Assembly (NCBI GenBank): GCA_032358255.1
Contig: JAULBX010026286.1
Span: 1 to 50,063 of the forward strand
Source of the DNA: Heterotrichella gracilis
Lineage: Eukaryota; Sar; Xanthophyceae; Tribonematales; Xanthonemataceae
Direction: 5' to 3'
DNA length: 50,063 nt
Part shown: positions 1-10,494 of the stretch, piece by piece
How positions within the stretch are numbered: the first letter of the stretch is position 1
Layout: every line of letters starts with the position of its first letter
Notes under the pieces: model-generated
Seen by the model: only the letters and a program-made list of their open reading frames with translations
Told to the model about the DNA's origin: nothing
Databases searched by the model: none
Position numbers and translations under genes: made by a program

Positions 1-74
<74 letters not shown>
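1..74. repeat. poly-G homopolymer at the window start
   Basis: The first 74 bases are an uninterrupted run of G. In the frame of the exon that follows it would read as glycine, but a run this long at a sequence edge is more likely a sequencing or assembly artefact than a coding tract. I do not use it to extend the neighbouring gene. Confidence 0.9.
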
Positions 75-75
<1 letters not shown>

Positions 76-88
76 GGACCGCTTGCAG

Positions 89-3032
89 GGGTGAAAAGCC
101 TGTTGAAGACCCGCAGCCTTAAGGGGTTGAAAGAATCGATGAAATCGGGGATGGGGGGGAGCGGGCGACTGCAGGGGGTGAGCCTTAGTGCTAAAGAGGT
201 AGGCGGAGGGGGTGGGGGTGGAGGGGTCGCATGGAGTGGTTAAGTGTGTTAAGTAGTTGTTGTAAACACAACACCAGTTTCTATTCGTTTTGTGACCATG
301 TTGTGACGTCTTTCTTTCTTATCTCATATAATCTGATCCAATGTAATCTACCTAACAGGATTCCTGTGGGTGGGCAACGGATTGTCATAGAAGAGTGGAG
401 TAAGCGAATGTAATTTCTGATATTATTCCTGCTTTTTTTAGAAATATACAATGGAAAAAACATTCCTGCGTGTAGGAGGAGATTGCCCGGCTGACCAAGA
501 GCGACAGGCACCCCCACAGCACCCCACCCCAGGCCGCCAGCTCAGGAGCCAACATAGGATCAAGCCCAGGACCCCTTGCAGGGCTGCCAGAGGACCAAGG
601 GGGAGAAAATGCTGCCAAGGAAACAGGGGAGGTCAAGGGGGCGGCAACGGGGGCGGTCAATGTGGTGTCACCGTTCGGTGGAATTTCCTCCCCAGCGGCG
701 GGGGGTGATGTTCCTCCCCTTGGTGGTGTTGGGGGTGTGGGGGGTGGCGATGCAGGGGAGGTGGCACCAGCAGCAGCGGCAGCGGTGGTGGTTAAGGTGG
801 TGTCTCCGTTCGGAGGTGGTGGTGGTGGGGTGGGTAGTGGTGGGACAGTAACCAGCCCATTTGGTGGGCCACCACCACCACCACCACCACCACCACCAAA
901 ACCAAATTCAGTGGTGTCCCCATTTGGTGGCTCTTCATCACCACCATCACCACCAGTACCAGCAGCACCACCACCACCATCATCACCACCACCACCACCG
1001 CCGCCGGTGGTATCCCCATTTGGTGGATCTTCATCACCACCACCACCACTACCATCACCAGCCTCCCCATTCGGTGTCCCCTCCCCCCCTCCACCACCAC
1101 CACCAATACCAGCAGCAGCCTCCCCATTCGGGGGTGGTGCCTCCCCATCACCCTCGCCCCTGCCCCCACCACCCCCTCCCGCACCCACCCCGCACCCCAC
1201 CACCAGCGATGCTGCCCTGACACCCACCCACAGCGATTTCAGCAGCGAGGGGGTATCAAAAAAAAGCGAAAAGAGAAGGGCGCCGGTATTTGGGTCCCGG
1301 GGACGCAAATCTGGGATGCTGTCTGGGATGTCGAAGAAGATGATGGCCCTAGGGGGGTCCATCAGGGGGGGATCCATGAAGGTTAAGAGTTCAGTTGAGG
1401 GGACGATGGAGGGGCCGGAAGGTGGGTGTTGAATGGAAGTCTCCCCTTTGGAAAAACCTATGCACCGGTGAAAACCCTTTGTGGACATGGGGAAACCCTG
1501 TGCAACCCTACAGCAGGGTCTCTGAGTAGCTATCTACCTGCTCCCCCCCAACCCTGACGCTGACCCTAAACACTGTTGCCGAAAACCCTATAGGGATGAG
1601 CCGGCGCTCGCGCCAGCCCTACGCTAACCCTGAACCCCAATGCAACTATAAAGCTGACCCTAAACCCTGTTGCCAAAAACCCTACAGGGATGAGCCGGCG
1701 CTCTCGCCAGCCCAGCAGCGTGTCCCGAGTGCAGTTGGATGGCGGTATGGAGATAACCCGGGATGATGTGGTGGGGTTCGACTTGCTTGGTTCAGAGCAT
1801 TCCAGGGTAAGTGAAATAGTTGGTGGGCTTTGATGTTAATGCAAATGTGATTGGGTGTGCGGAGTGAAGGTATCTTGAGGGGATCAAGCAATCCAAAGAC
1901 CTTCCCAGGTTAACCTTGCCTTGATAGGCCAGACCCTAGGCTAGGGTTTCCGACTAACCCTATCCACCGACCCCACAGGCCCTTCTGAAGACCGCCAAAC
2001 AGAAAGCCACCAAGCTGGCGGCATACGAGCGGCTGTTCAGTTCAGGGGGGATGGACCCCGCTACCACCTCCACCCGGGGTCAGGGGCTGATGCCCGCGAC
2101 CTTCAAGGGGGGGAAGGAGGGCGGGGGCGGAGGGAGGGTGGGGGCCAATCGCTTCATGCAACCTTCTGGATCGGTGAGTGGAGGGTGTGGTGGTGGGTGG
2201 TGGCGGGTGGAGGGATGGTGGTGGGACGTGGGGGTATTCTGAGGTACCAGTATGTGGCGGTTTGACAGGCTGCGTCATGCAATGCAGCTACTGTGGTGGC
2301 GTGCTGGGTGGTGGGGTGGGTGGCACTAGGTAGGGTTGATGAGTGAGGTGTGAGGTGGTGGTGGGAGGGCGGGAAATGTGGTGCATACAACCCTCTTCTT
2401 GACAACATGTATAGAAAGGCACAGAACAAACAACCCAGCACCAGACACCTCCCTCCCCTACCAGTATTCTCCGGGTAAATTGTGTGTTGACTGCAAGATC
2501 TTTCCTCCCACTTTCCCAGGTATTTGAGCGCATGGATCGCAACATCTCCGACATCCTTGAGAGCCAGACAGTGGTCGAGCAGCTGTGCGAAAACAGGATT
2601 GCGTCACTCGAGCGCCTGCTGGCATTCGAGGTGGCATTCTACCACATGGCCCTCCCGGTGGCCTCCGCATGGTGCGCAAACCCTAGGACACCCCAAACCC
2701 TACTCCAGGGTCCCTATCCGTGGCTATCGCATGGTGTGCAAAGAGTCCCAAGTCCCACACATTGCAACCCTGACCTCCCTCCGCTTGGTCGCACCCCCTA
2801 GAATCATCCCTAAGCCCCACTGGCCGATGCACATGTTGCCAGGGGCCGCATTGCCTCTTGCATTCGTGGCAAAGAGGGTGTATGGTATGCTTTGAGTGGG
2901 TCCTTAATCCGCACGGCAACATGTTGGATATCTCTATGCCCCTCCCCTTGCAGGCCGCTGAATTTCGATGTGAGCCGCAGCCAGAGCGGGCTGAGGATTG
3001 CAACCACAGCAGCGCCCGTGTCGGGACACTAA
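89..3032 (+). CDS. Proline-rich SPFGG-repeat protein, 5' end missing
   Basis: I do not recognise the family. Exons that join in phase: 89-177, 476-1421, 1688-1806, 1979-2173, 2520-2671 and 2954-3032 (TAA). The first exon is basic (Lys/Arg-rich) and stays open to the left, so the start lies outside the window or in the poly-G. The long second exon begins EEIARLTK and then encodes seven SPFG(G/V) motifs, most as VVSPFGG or ASPFGG, separated by polyproline and polyglycine runs. Its end is basic and serine-rich (KSEKRRAP, KSGMLSGMSKK). Exons 4-5 encode amphipathic helix-like sequence (ALLKTAKQKATKLAAYERLF; VFERMDRNISDILESQ) and the last exon ends PVSGH. A scaffold or cytoskeleton-binding role is possible from composition only. 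Several alternative donors near 1421 were tested; only the one used here joins the 1688 exon in frame and leads in phase into 1979. Confidence 0.6.
868..1110 (+). repeat. ACC/CCA trinucleotide microsatellite inside coding sequence
   Basis: Runs of (CCA)n interrupted by SPFGG-encoding segments make up most of this stretch. In the coding frame they read as polyproline; in the other two plus frames they read as polyhistidine or polythreonine-like sequence, which explains several spurious overlapping open frames. Length variation between alleles is likely. Confidence 0.85.
1558..1620 (+). repeat. Ghost copy of the start of exon 1688-1806
   Basis: This intronic segment repeats 1649-1713, including the intron end with CCCTA(T/C)AG and the exon head GGATGAGCCGGCGCTC. 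The true exon follows about 91 bp downstream. A matching tail ghost of exon 2520-2671 (GCATGGTG.GCAAA) lies at about 2720-2752. Confidence 0.75.
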
Positions 3033-5194
3033 ACCCTACGCTAGGGTAATGTGCTGAGGCATGGAACCCCATATTAGGGTGTGGCGGTGGAACCTGCCAA
3101 CCGTTGGGAAGGGCCCTAAACCCTCCTCCAGGGTTTTGTGGCAGGGGTCAAAAACCCTTCATTCGGTTTTAATTGGTGGGGCACGTCGATTGCAGACAGT
3201 GTGCAAGGGTGTGGATATGACGGTGCTTCAGCATTTCATTTTCCTTGCGTGAATCCCTGTACAAGGGTTTCTTTACAAGCTAGGCTCCACGGTAACACAG
3301 GCAGGCTGCCCATTGAAACCACTTTGACAACAGTATATTTTACACTGTACCGTTTGTGTTTTTTCCAAGCTTTCGCCCCAAAAATCCATCGCTCTACACC
3401 TGCTCAGTCAAGAACGTGGAAACTGCTATTATCACTGTGTTTTCTCAACCGCGCTGCTATGTCTACCTTGGTACGAAAGAGCGACTGCTATTGCTATCAT
3501 GTAAGCTACTGGTGGTTTTGTTTACACAAGCACCGCTACCAGCTTGGCACCCCTTAAAATTTGTTTTTTATAGTACCAGCCCACCTGGGAAATACACTAT
3601 AACAGGGGGATAGACTCAAGCGTGATAAATTTGAAATTTGTACGTGCGTTCCCTTAGTGTTTACGGTTTTCCATTCAGGATTTCCATCAACGAGGATGGT
3701 AAGTGGGGCATGGCCCTAATTTCAATTGCTTTTGGCACCTTTTGATGGTGACCATGCACGCAGCACCAAGGGTAATAGGATAATAGGATTGTTATTTTCT
3801 GACTATTATATTATTATACCTTGGAAGCACGCACAAGCTTCCTGCTGCGCAAGACCCGATGCTTTCTAGCATCGTTTGCTTTGTTTTATTTGCTTCAATT
3901 GGGTACAAAAATACTTAATTGGTTAGTTTTCCGCCCTGGCTCTACCCAATTTTATGTGCAAGTTTTCAAGACACTTAGTACTGTGGTGGGCTGTCAACTA
4001 CTTGTAGTGGAGGTATACTATTATGACTGTGGTGCGCAAAGACCAGTGCTTGCTGGCGTATTGCCTGGACGTTTGTTTCCTTTCTCATCACGTGATAACT
4101 CCTTGGCACATCACTTGACTGCGCCAGGCATCGCTCTGCGCAATTTCAACTTTCAAATTTCAAACATCAGATTTCATGTGCCGCGTCCCGACACCTAGGC
4201 GGCATTGTGTTGATTTGTCCATTACTTGCCAAGCACTATTGAATGGTTTGTTCTCATTTGAATTTGTGGCAAGTATCATTGTGCGATGTTAATCCAAGTG
4301 CGTGGGCTGCGTGTCAAGCACCATTCGATGTGTAATTTTAAACCAATTTCCCCTGGGCTTCTCTAATATATGTGTCCATACAACAGCTTCAACACGTTTT
4401 CATCTGGTCAACTGTGACAGCCATTTAGGGTTTTCCCCACCTCTCAGGTTTGCCAACCTTCAAATACCCTAGGGCATTTTTGGCTGGCGGCCACACCACG
4501 TGCGAATAAACACCTGACCCTGTTTTGGATAACGCTCGCTCGTGTGCTGCTTAGCTGTGACCAGCAAAGACACGCGTAAGTCATTGCAAAGTGTTATCTT
4601 GTCCTTGTTATAAACGCTGTTCGTTGAAGAGCGTTTGTAACGCGAAGAGGACCTTGGCAAGGTTTGGAACGCGAGGTACTGGGCGAGTCGCACACTGCTT
4701 TCCACACTGTTGTAACGTTGGCGGGCGTTAAACAAGGCTGGTTGAACACCATACACTCGGGCCTGAACTTCATAACGCTGCACAAGTTAGAGGGTTTAAC
4801 ACAGGTAAAGGGTACAATGCATGCTAAAGTCAGTTGCATGCATGCTGTCATGGATGCTTAGCGGCCACTCAGCGGTAGCGTTAGACACCTAACCAGTGCC
4901 TGCACGATAGTGCCAAGTCGTCAATTTGTCTAAAAACTGCGCTGAATCTTTGACCAACGTCCAGCATTTGCACCTTCCATCGCCCCACCGCATGCCTCCA
5001 CAGTGAAGTAAATCAGGTCACTGAGGTAACACAGGTCATCTTTCTCACAGCCTTCCTCGTCTTTCGCATTCCTTTCCCTCACGTTCCATCTTCTGGCGTG
5101 TTGCCTATGCATCCATTCGCGTGGCAGGACATCTTGCCTGCCCCTGCTTTGCATATTGCTGCGTCACTCCACAACCCACACCCACACCCCAGCC
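3033..5194. other. Intergenic, no gene supported
   Basis: Between the proline-rich gene and the dehydratase the base composition drops in GC and only short overlapping open frames are present, without recognisable protein motifs or coherent splice structure. It holds one palindromic element (3767-3823). The promoter of the dehydratase must lie near the right end but I see no defined motif. Confidence 0.6.
3767..3823. mobile_element. Diverged copy of the palindromic mini-element
   Basis: A 57-bp imperfect inverted repeat beginning CAAGGGTAATA and ending TATTATTATACCTTG. It is flanked by near-identical 7-mers, GCAGCAC at 3760-3766 and GAAGCAC at 3824-3830, matching 6 of 7 bases. The ends are those of the two better preserved copies at 28632 and 42762. 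No coding capacity. Confidence 0.65.
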
Positions 5195-8100
5195 ATGGCA
5201 TGCACGCATCAACACTTACCTTTCTCTGACCTCGCCCATCTTCCCCACCCACCCACAGCCACGATGCTGGGGGCCCGCACCACCGCAGCCATAGGCGCCA
5301 GCCCCCACTCCGCCACCAGCCCCCACCACCACCACCAGCGAAGCCAAGCCCCCACCCGGCACCATGCCCTGGAGGGTACCCGCACACGCAGGCAACCCCC
5401 CACCCTCGGCAGCATCCTGCTCAGCGGTTCACTCATCAACTCCATCCCCCTCGCCTACACACACACGCAGGCCTCAAAGGTGAGGGCCACTGCTGGATAG
5501 GTAGTGCACCTTGACAGATTTGTAACCACATAACTAGGGTTGGGACACTTTGGAAAATGCTAAGCCCTAAACCCCGAATCATTTAGGCATGATTCTGGTT
5601 CAAAAACTCCCTGGGTATCGCCATCTTCCTGGCCTACATACACATATGGGAGGCACGTCAGTATTGTGCGTTGAATTCCACCCCTCATAAGTATCAGGTG
5701 TACTAAATGGATACCTCCCCCCTCCCCTTTGCAGTCTGACCAAGTCCCCAGCTCCCTGCTTCAGCGCGTGGCCTACCAGGGGGTTCCGGGTGCATACAGC
5801 GAGGGGGCAGCGGGCAAGGCATGCCCTGACTGGGAGCTGGTGCCATGCGCTCAGTTCGAGGTGCGGGAAAAACCCGGGCAGAACCCTAGCTTGAGGAATG
5901 TTCAGCTAGGTGGGGCTGCTGAGGCCGCTGTGCTCCCAAAACCCTAACCATGACGGCTGAAACCCTAAACTCGACCATCAAAACCCTAGCCATGGCGGGC
6001 ACAAACCCACCGCAAACACTTGTACCTTTGGTTGCTTACCAGGGTGCTTAGCCAGTGGGCGGCTGAGCGCGTGGTGCTTCTTAAACCCTAGCTATGGCCA
6101 TCATAACCCTAATGCAAAACCCTTGCCTTGCAGTCTGCTTTCCAGGTGCTTAGCCAGAGGGCTGCTGAGCGCGCAGTGCTGCCCATCAAGACCTCACTTG
6201 CGGGGTCCGTTTATGAGCAATAAACCCTAGGCCTACACCCTTTATCGCAGGTGCTCAGCCAATAAGCCGGGAAACGAGCTGTACCGGTTATCACACTAAA
6301 ATTTAAACCCCTAAAGCCTCAAACCATTGCCCCGCAGGTTGCTTTCCAGGTGCTTAGCCAGTGGGCGGCTGAGCGCGCGGTGCTTCCCATTGAGAACTCG
6401 CTGGGTGGGTCGATCCACGCGGTGTATGACCTGCTGCTGCGCTACCGCATGCACATAGTGGGGGAGGTAAGCGACATGGGAAGGAGGGGGGGAGAAGTGG
6501 GGGAATGGGGTATTCACAAGCGCCGTTTGGGGTTGAATGTGAAAGCGGAGGAAGGGGTGGGTGTGGTGGTGGTGATTATGGTGGTGGTGGGTGGATGGGT
6601 TTATCCAAGCTGTGCATGACCTGCTGCTGCGCTGCCGCATGCACATAGTGGGGGAGGTAAGCGACATGGATGTGGGGAACGGGGAAGGAATATAGGGTGG
6701 AGGAAGGAGGGACGATATGGGGTGTGAGGAGGGGAGGAGAGTGGGGGGTTGTGTGTGTGTAGTGGTGGATGGTGGGTCCATCCATGCTGTTTATGACCTG
6801 CTGCTGCGCTACCGCGTGCACATAGTAGGGGAGGTAAGCGATGGTTGTAAGGAATTGGAGGGGGTGTGGGGTGTAGGATGGGATGATGTGGGATGCGAGG
6901 AGAGTGGGGGAGGTGGCGGGGTGGGTCGGTCCATGCGGTGAATGCCCTGCTGCTGCGCATGCACATCGTAGGGGAGAAAAGGAATGGTTTGAGGGAAGGT
7001 GGGGGGTATGAACATGCATCTTTTGGGGTTGAATGTGAAGTAGAGGAAGGGGTGTGCGATGGCGGTGGGTGGTGGGTGTCGTGGCGGTGGGCGGGTGGGG
7101 TCATGCATGTGGTGTATGACCTGCTGCTGCATGTGCTGGGCGTGCACATTGTGGGCAGGTGTGGGGTGTGAAAGTGGGGATTGCTATGTTATTGAGGGGA
7201 GGGCAGGTATGCCCGAACAAAGTTGCAGTGGGGAGGGGTTATTGTGTATGGCTGGTTTCTGGGTACCCTACCTCCCATGCGTTATATCCCTAAGCGCTAA
7301 ATCCCAAAACCCGCCCCCCGCAGGTGTATTATGAGGTGAACCACTGCCTGTTGGCCCTGCCAGGCACCCAGAAGAGCGACATCACGCGCGTGCTCAGCCA
7401 TCCACAAGCACTGGCACAGGTATGGTAGGGGTGGTGGTGGAAGTGGTGGTAGTGGGGGAGGTGTATTGATGTCATTTTGTCAAGGGTGACATTGCGCGCC
7501 TGCAAGGACTAGTAATAAAATAGATGGCTTTTTTTTTTTCAAACGGTCATGCATTCAGCGGAGAAAAGGGCTATTATCGCCTGTGGACCAAAATTTACTT
7601 CCTGCAGGTGGACACGTATGTGCGTGAGAAGCTGCCAGGGGTGGTACGAGAGGCGGTGGATGACACGGCGGGAGCAGCCAAGATCATTGCTGAGAACAAC
7701 TGGACGTGAGTACCCTAAGCGAGGGTTTGTAAATGGTATTGGGTGCTCCTACAGGCAGGGCATGTCGTGACGGGGCAGGGTGGATGCGGGCTCGTTGTCT
7801 TAGCATTTGTTGAGTACCTAAGGGTGGTAGTTAGGGTCTGATGGTGGATGACATGGCGGGAGGGGCCAAGATGGTGGCGGAGGTCAAGTGGACGTGAGTA
7901 CCCTAAGCTAGGGTTGTAAAAAGTATGGTGTTTGTTTGTATTGGTAAGCAACAACTTAGGGTAACTGAAGTTGGAGTCAGGGTAGAGTTGGGGTTTGATT
8001 CTAACGCACGACCCATCCCTGCCAAAACCTACCGAAACCCTACCGAATGCCTCCCCAAAAGAATGACGGCCAGCAAGGTGTGCGATCTGAAAGCGACTGA

Positions 8101-9359
8101 AACCCTGCCAAACCCATATCGCAACCCTGCCAAAATCGTACCGAATTGTCTTCCACCCTGCAGGAATGCAAGTTGCGGCGGCCATCCGGCAAGCGGGGGA
8201 GCTGCACGGTTTGCAACCCACCCAAACCCTCCTAAAACCCTACCAATACCCTACCAAATCCCTGCCACAACCAGCTCAAACCCCTTCCCCTGCAGGAACG
8301 CGGCAGCGGTGGCCAGCCGGCGAGCGGGTGAGCTGTACGGCCTCGACATCCTAGAGGAGGGTATTCAGGACATGGCGGACAACGTGACTCGCTTTTTGGT
8401 GCTTTCCCGGGATCCCCTGGTGACCACGGGGGGTAGCGCGGCGCAGTACAAGACATCGGTGGTGTTCTCGCTCAAGTAAGGGGTGAAGGGTGTGAGGGTC
8501 TGCATGCAACTTCAAGGCTTAAAACAACACGCAGTAATACCCTCCCCTGTGCACGGGAACACTGACCAGCATCCTCCTAAACCCCAATGCTCGACAACCC
8601 TGAAACCCCTCCCATGTCGTAGGCACGGCCCTGAGCGTGTTTGCGCTGCGGGGAATCAACCTCACCAAGGTTCAGTCGCGACCGCTTCGCACCCAGACAC
8701 CCTCGTCTAGGCTTTCAAATTTCGCCTTTGAACCCCCAAATCCTACGACCCTCAAATTTTACCCTAAAAATGTGAGTTCCCGCTTCCGCAGGGAGGGCCC
8801 CGGCCAGCTGTTCAAGGCCCTGAGCGTGTTTGCCCTGCGGGAAATCAACCTCACCAAGATTGAGTCGCGGCCGCTGCGCACCGATCCCTTGCTGCCTGCT
8901 ACCCTACCCAACGGCAATGGCAATGGCGGGGGCCACAAGCAGTTCAACTACCTGTTCTACATCGACTGCGTGGGCAGCCTGGCTGAACCCGAGGTGCAGA
9001 ACGCGCTGCGCCACCTGCAGGTGCGAATGAGAAAACCTAGGGAACACCCTAGGGTGCGAGCGGGGTACAGCCTGGAAATGCGAAGTGTAGGGTTGCTGGG
9101 GTGAAAAGTTAGGAAACTGGAAAAACAAACCCCAAGGGAAATGGGCTTGGGCATTTTTTTTTATAGAGCACAACGTTGTTTTTTTTATAAAGCACAAAGT
9201 ACTTCCTGTTCTACATCAACCATGCAAACCCTAAACCCTTTTTCAAACCCTACGCCCCGGTTCCATACCCTAAATCCCCCCCCCCACTGTCCCGGCCTTT
9301 AGGAGATCGCGCCCTTCCTGCGTGTGCTGGGCTCCTACCCAGCGGCTATGGACAGCTGA
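5195..9359 (+). CDS. ADT: Arogenate/prephenate dehydratase, plastid type
   Basis: Converts arogenate (or prephenate) to phenylalanine (or phenylpyruvate) by decarboxylation and dehydration. Exons 5195-5479, 5735-5860, 6338-6466, 7324-7419, 7608-7705, 8296-8475, 8792-9020 and 9303-9359 join in phase to 399 aa, near the usual plant length. The start ATG has a GCCATGG context; the next in-frame ATG at 5264 is an alternative. Residues 1-95 are rich in His, Ser, Thr and Arg, consistent with a plastid transit peptide. The catalytic domain runs from [13 protein letters not shown] through [19 protein letters not shown] and NHCLLALPG to DNVTRF (catalytic Thr about 276). The C-terminal ACT domain has [10 protein letters not shown] and NLTKIESRP (about 306-332), the phenylalanine-binding regulatory signature, and ends FLRVLGSYP. 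Whether arogenate or prephenate is preferred cannot be read here. Its introns carry many ghost copies of exon edges. Confidence 0.95.
6040..6295 (+). repeat. Three ghost copies of the head of dehydratase exon 3
   Basis: At about 6041-6090, 6133-6215 and 6248-6290 the intron repeats GGTGCTTAGCCAGTGGGCGG-like sequence, often with the preceding CAG acceptor. The second copy continues to an equivalent of [10 protein letters not shown] and then breaks. The true exon starts at 6338. None stays open in a form that could replace it. Confidence 0.85.
6596..7165 (+). repeat. Four ghost copies of the tail of dehydratase exon 3
   Basis: At about 6596-6662, 6773-6838, 6925-6978 and 7100-7160 the intron repeats the exon end encoding [19 protein letters not shown] followed by GTAAGC or a degraded donor. 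The first two still have an intact donor; the last two are shorter or mutated ([17 protein letters not shown]). Between them lie G-rich spacers repeating GGGGAATG/GTGGTGG-type sequence, so the duplicated unit included the start of the intron. Confidence 0.9.
7838..7920 (+). repeat. Ghost copy of the tail of dehydratase exon 5
   Basis: GGTGGATGACATGGCGGGAG onward repeats the end of the exon encoding [10 protein letters not shown], with its donor and the following intron start GTGAGTACCCTAAGC(T/G)AGGG. It lies about 190 bp downstream of the true exon end at 7705. Confidence 0.85.
8155..8225 (+). repeat. Ghost copy of the head of dehydratase exon 6
   Basis: CCTGCAGGAATGCAAGTTGC begins a decayed copy of the exon head encoding [16 protein letters not shown], here reading approximately [14 protein letters not shown]. 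It includes the acceptor and lies about 130 bp upstream of the true exon at 8296. Confidence 0.8.
8618..8700 (+). repeat. Ghost copy of the first part of dehydratase exon 7
   Basis: This segment reads [20 protein letters not shown], a slightly mutated version of the ACT-domain [20 protein letters not shown], and lies upstream of the true exon at 8792. It keeps an open frame over this stretch, so homology search would hit it as an apparent duplicate ACT segment. Confidence 0.85.
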
Positions 9360-10494
9360 GGGGGGGGCTCAGGGGCCGCACGCCCAAGGTCAGGACACAG
9401 AAAGGGAGCAAGGCTACTCATGAGGGGACGTGCGGCGCAGCAAGCCAATGATAGTGCACACCCTTCAGGGGTTTTACGTTTTTCACTGCCCAAGGCGCCT
9501 GCAAATATGCTCCAGGGTCTTGCTAGCTAGCTCTGCACATCTCTGGCTTGCACTGTGGGATCATCAACCTTGGCAATTTTTGCAGCTGTCTATGTGAGTA
9601 CTGTGGACTAGTCGATTCGCAAGCACCTGAGAATTGCATATGCTATTCAGCCTGAAACTGCACTGCAGCTGGTTTCGTTTCACCCGAGCGTTGAACATCT
9701 GCCACTGTTCCCCCACAGCTTAGGAACGAGGGTTGGGTTGAGCCCTTTAGGGTTCGACGCGCCAGAAGGTGTGTGTCAACCTGCGCCTGTCCTATGTGCT
9801 TGGCTTCTGCCCACCGAGGGGCGCAGTAAAACCCTGTGCTTGTGTCTTAGAGCCTTGTGCCTGCCTTATGAAAGAATAAATGAAGCGCGAACCACTTCAA
9901 GCATGCGGGGCAGGTCCTCAGACCAGGCCATTATCACCCATGGGCACGGCAGCATCATGCACACATGCAACTGGTGCAATATATGGCCTGACAGAAACTG
10001 GCTGTCGGAGCTTCCAGTTCCTCTTTGTAACACGGCATGCTACCAGCCTGGGTGACAAAGCTTTTGCAAAAATGTATCAGCAGTAGGGCGCATGTTTTCT
10101 CCCCGTTAAGTTTTGTACCTCTTCCCCTGCTGGCATGAGTAACGCAGTTTCGGATGCAGGGGTACCGCTTGTTTTGTGCCCCGCAAAATTCTCTACTAAC
10201 GAATGATCGCACGCCACCTGGTGCTCCACGAGACCGATTGATTAGTAGGCCGTCGTGTCGATCGCTGGGCTCAAGACGCACACTCGCTCCTGGCTTTACG
10301 CATGCCCCCAACGGGCACTTGCATGCATGCATGTGCCCATGCCTTACGCAGGCCTTTAATACACTGGAGCACATAACAGTCCCGTGGTTGCATGGCACCA
10401 TATGTTTTTGGTCGTCATTTCCTTGCCTCGATCACTTCCTGGACCCCATCACAGGGAATTCCTTCGAAGTCTTTGTTTCATTTTAGCAATTGCG
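9360..10494. other. Intergenic, no gene supported
   Basis: The space between the dehydratase stop and the secreted-protein start. Short open frames exist but lack family motifs or splice support. It must contain the 3' end of one gene and the promoter of the next. Confidence 0.6.

Noticed and set aside
861..1220. Open frame with long polyhistidine runs
   Set aside because: Frame-shadow of the (CCA)n microsatellite; the polyproline frame is the one that joins neighbouring exons in phase.
385..1488. A 367-codon open frame on the minus strand rich in Gly and Pro
   Set aside because: It is the complement of the GC-rich SPFGG/polyproline exon, has no splice-consistent partners, and its composition is dictated by the opposite strand.
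2631..2636. Alternative donor GAG/GTGGCA ending the fifth exon of the proline-rich gene
   Set aside because: Joining it to the last exon gives a frame running into the telomere-like repeat before stopping; the donor at 2672 joins in phase to a clean 25-residue end and is followed by a typical intron start.
7838..8225. Possible additional dehydratase exons
   Set aside because: They duplicate residues already encoded by exons 5 and 6 and lack a full acceptor-donor pair in phase, so they are ghosts.
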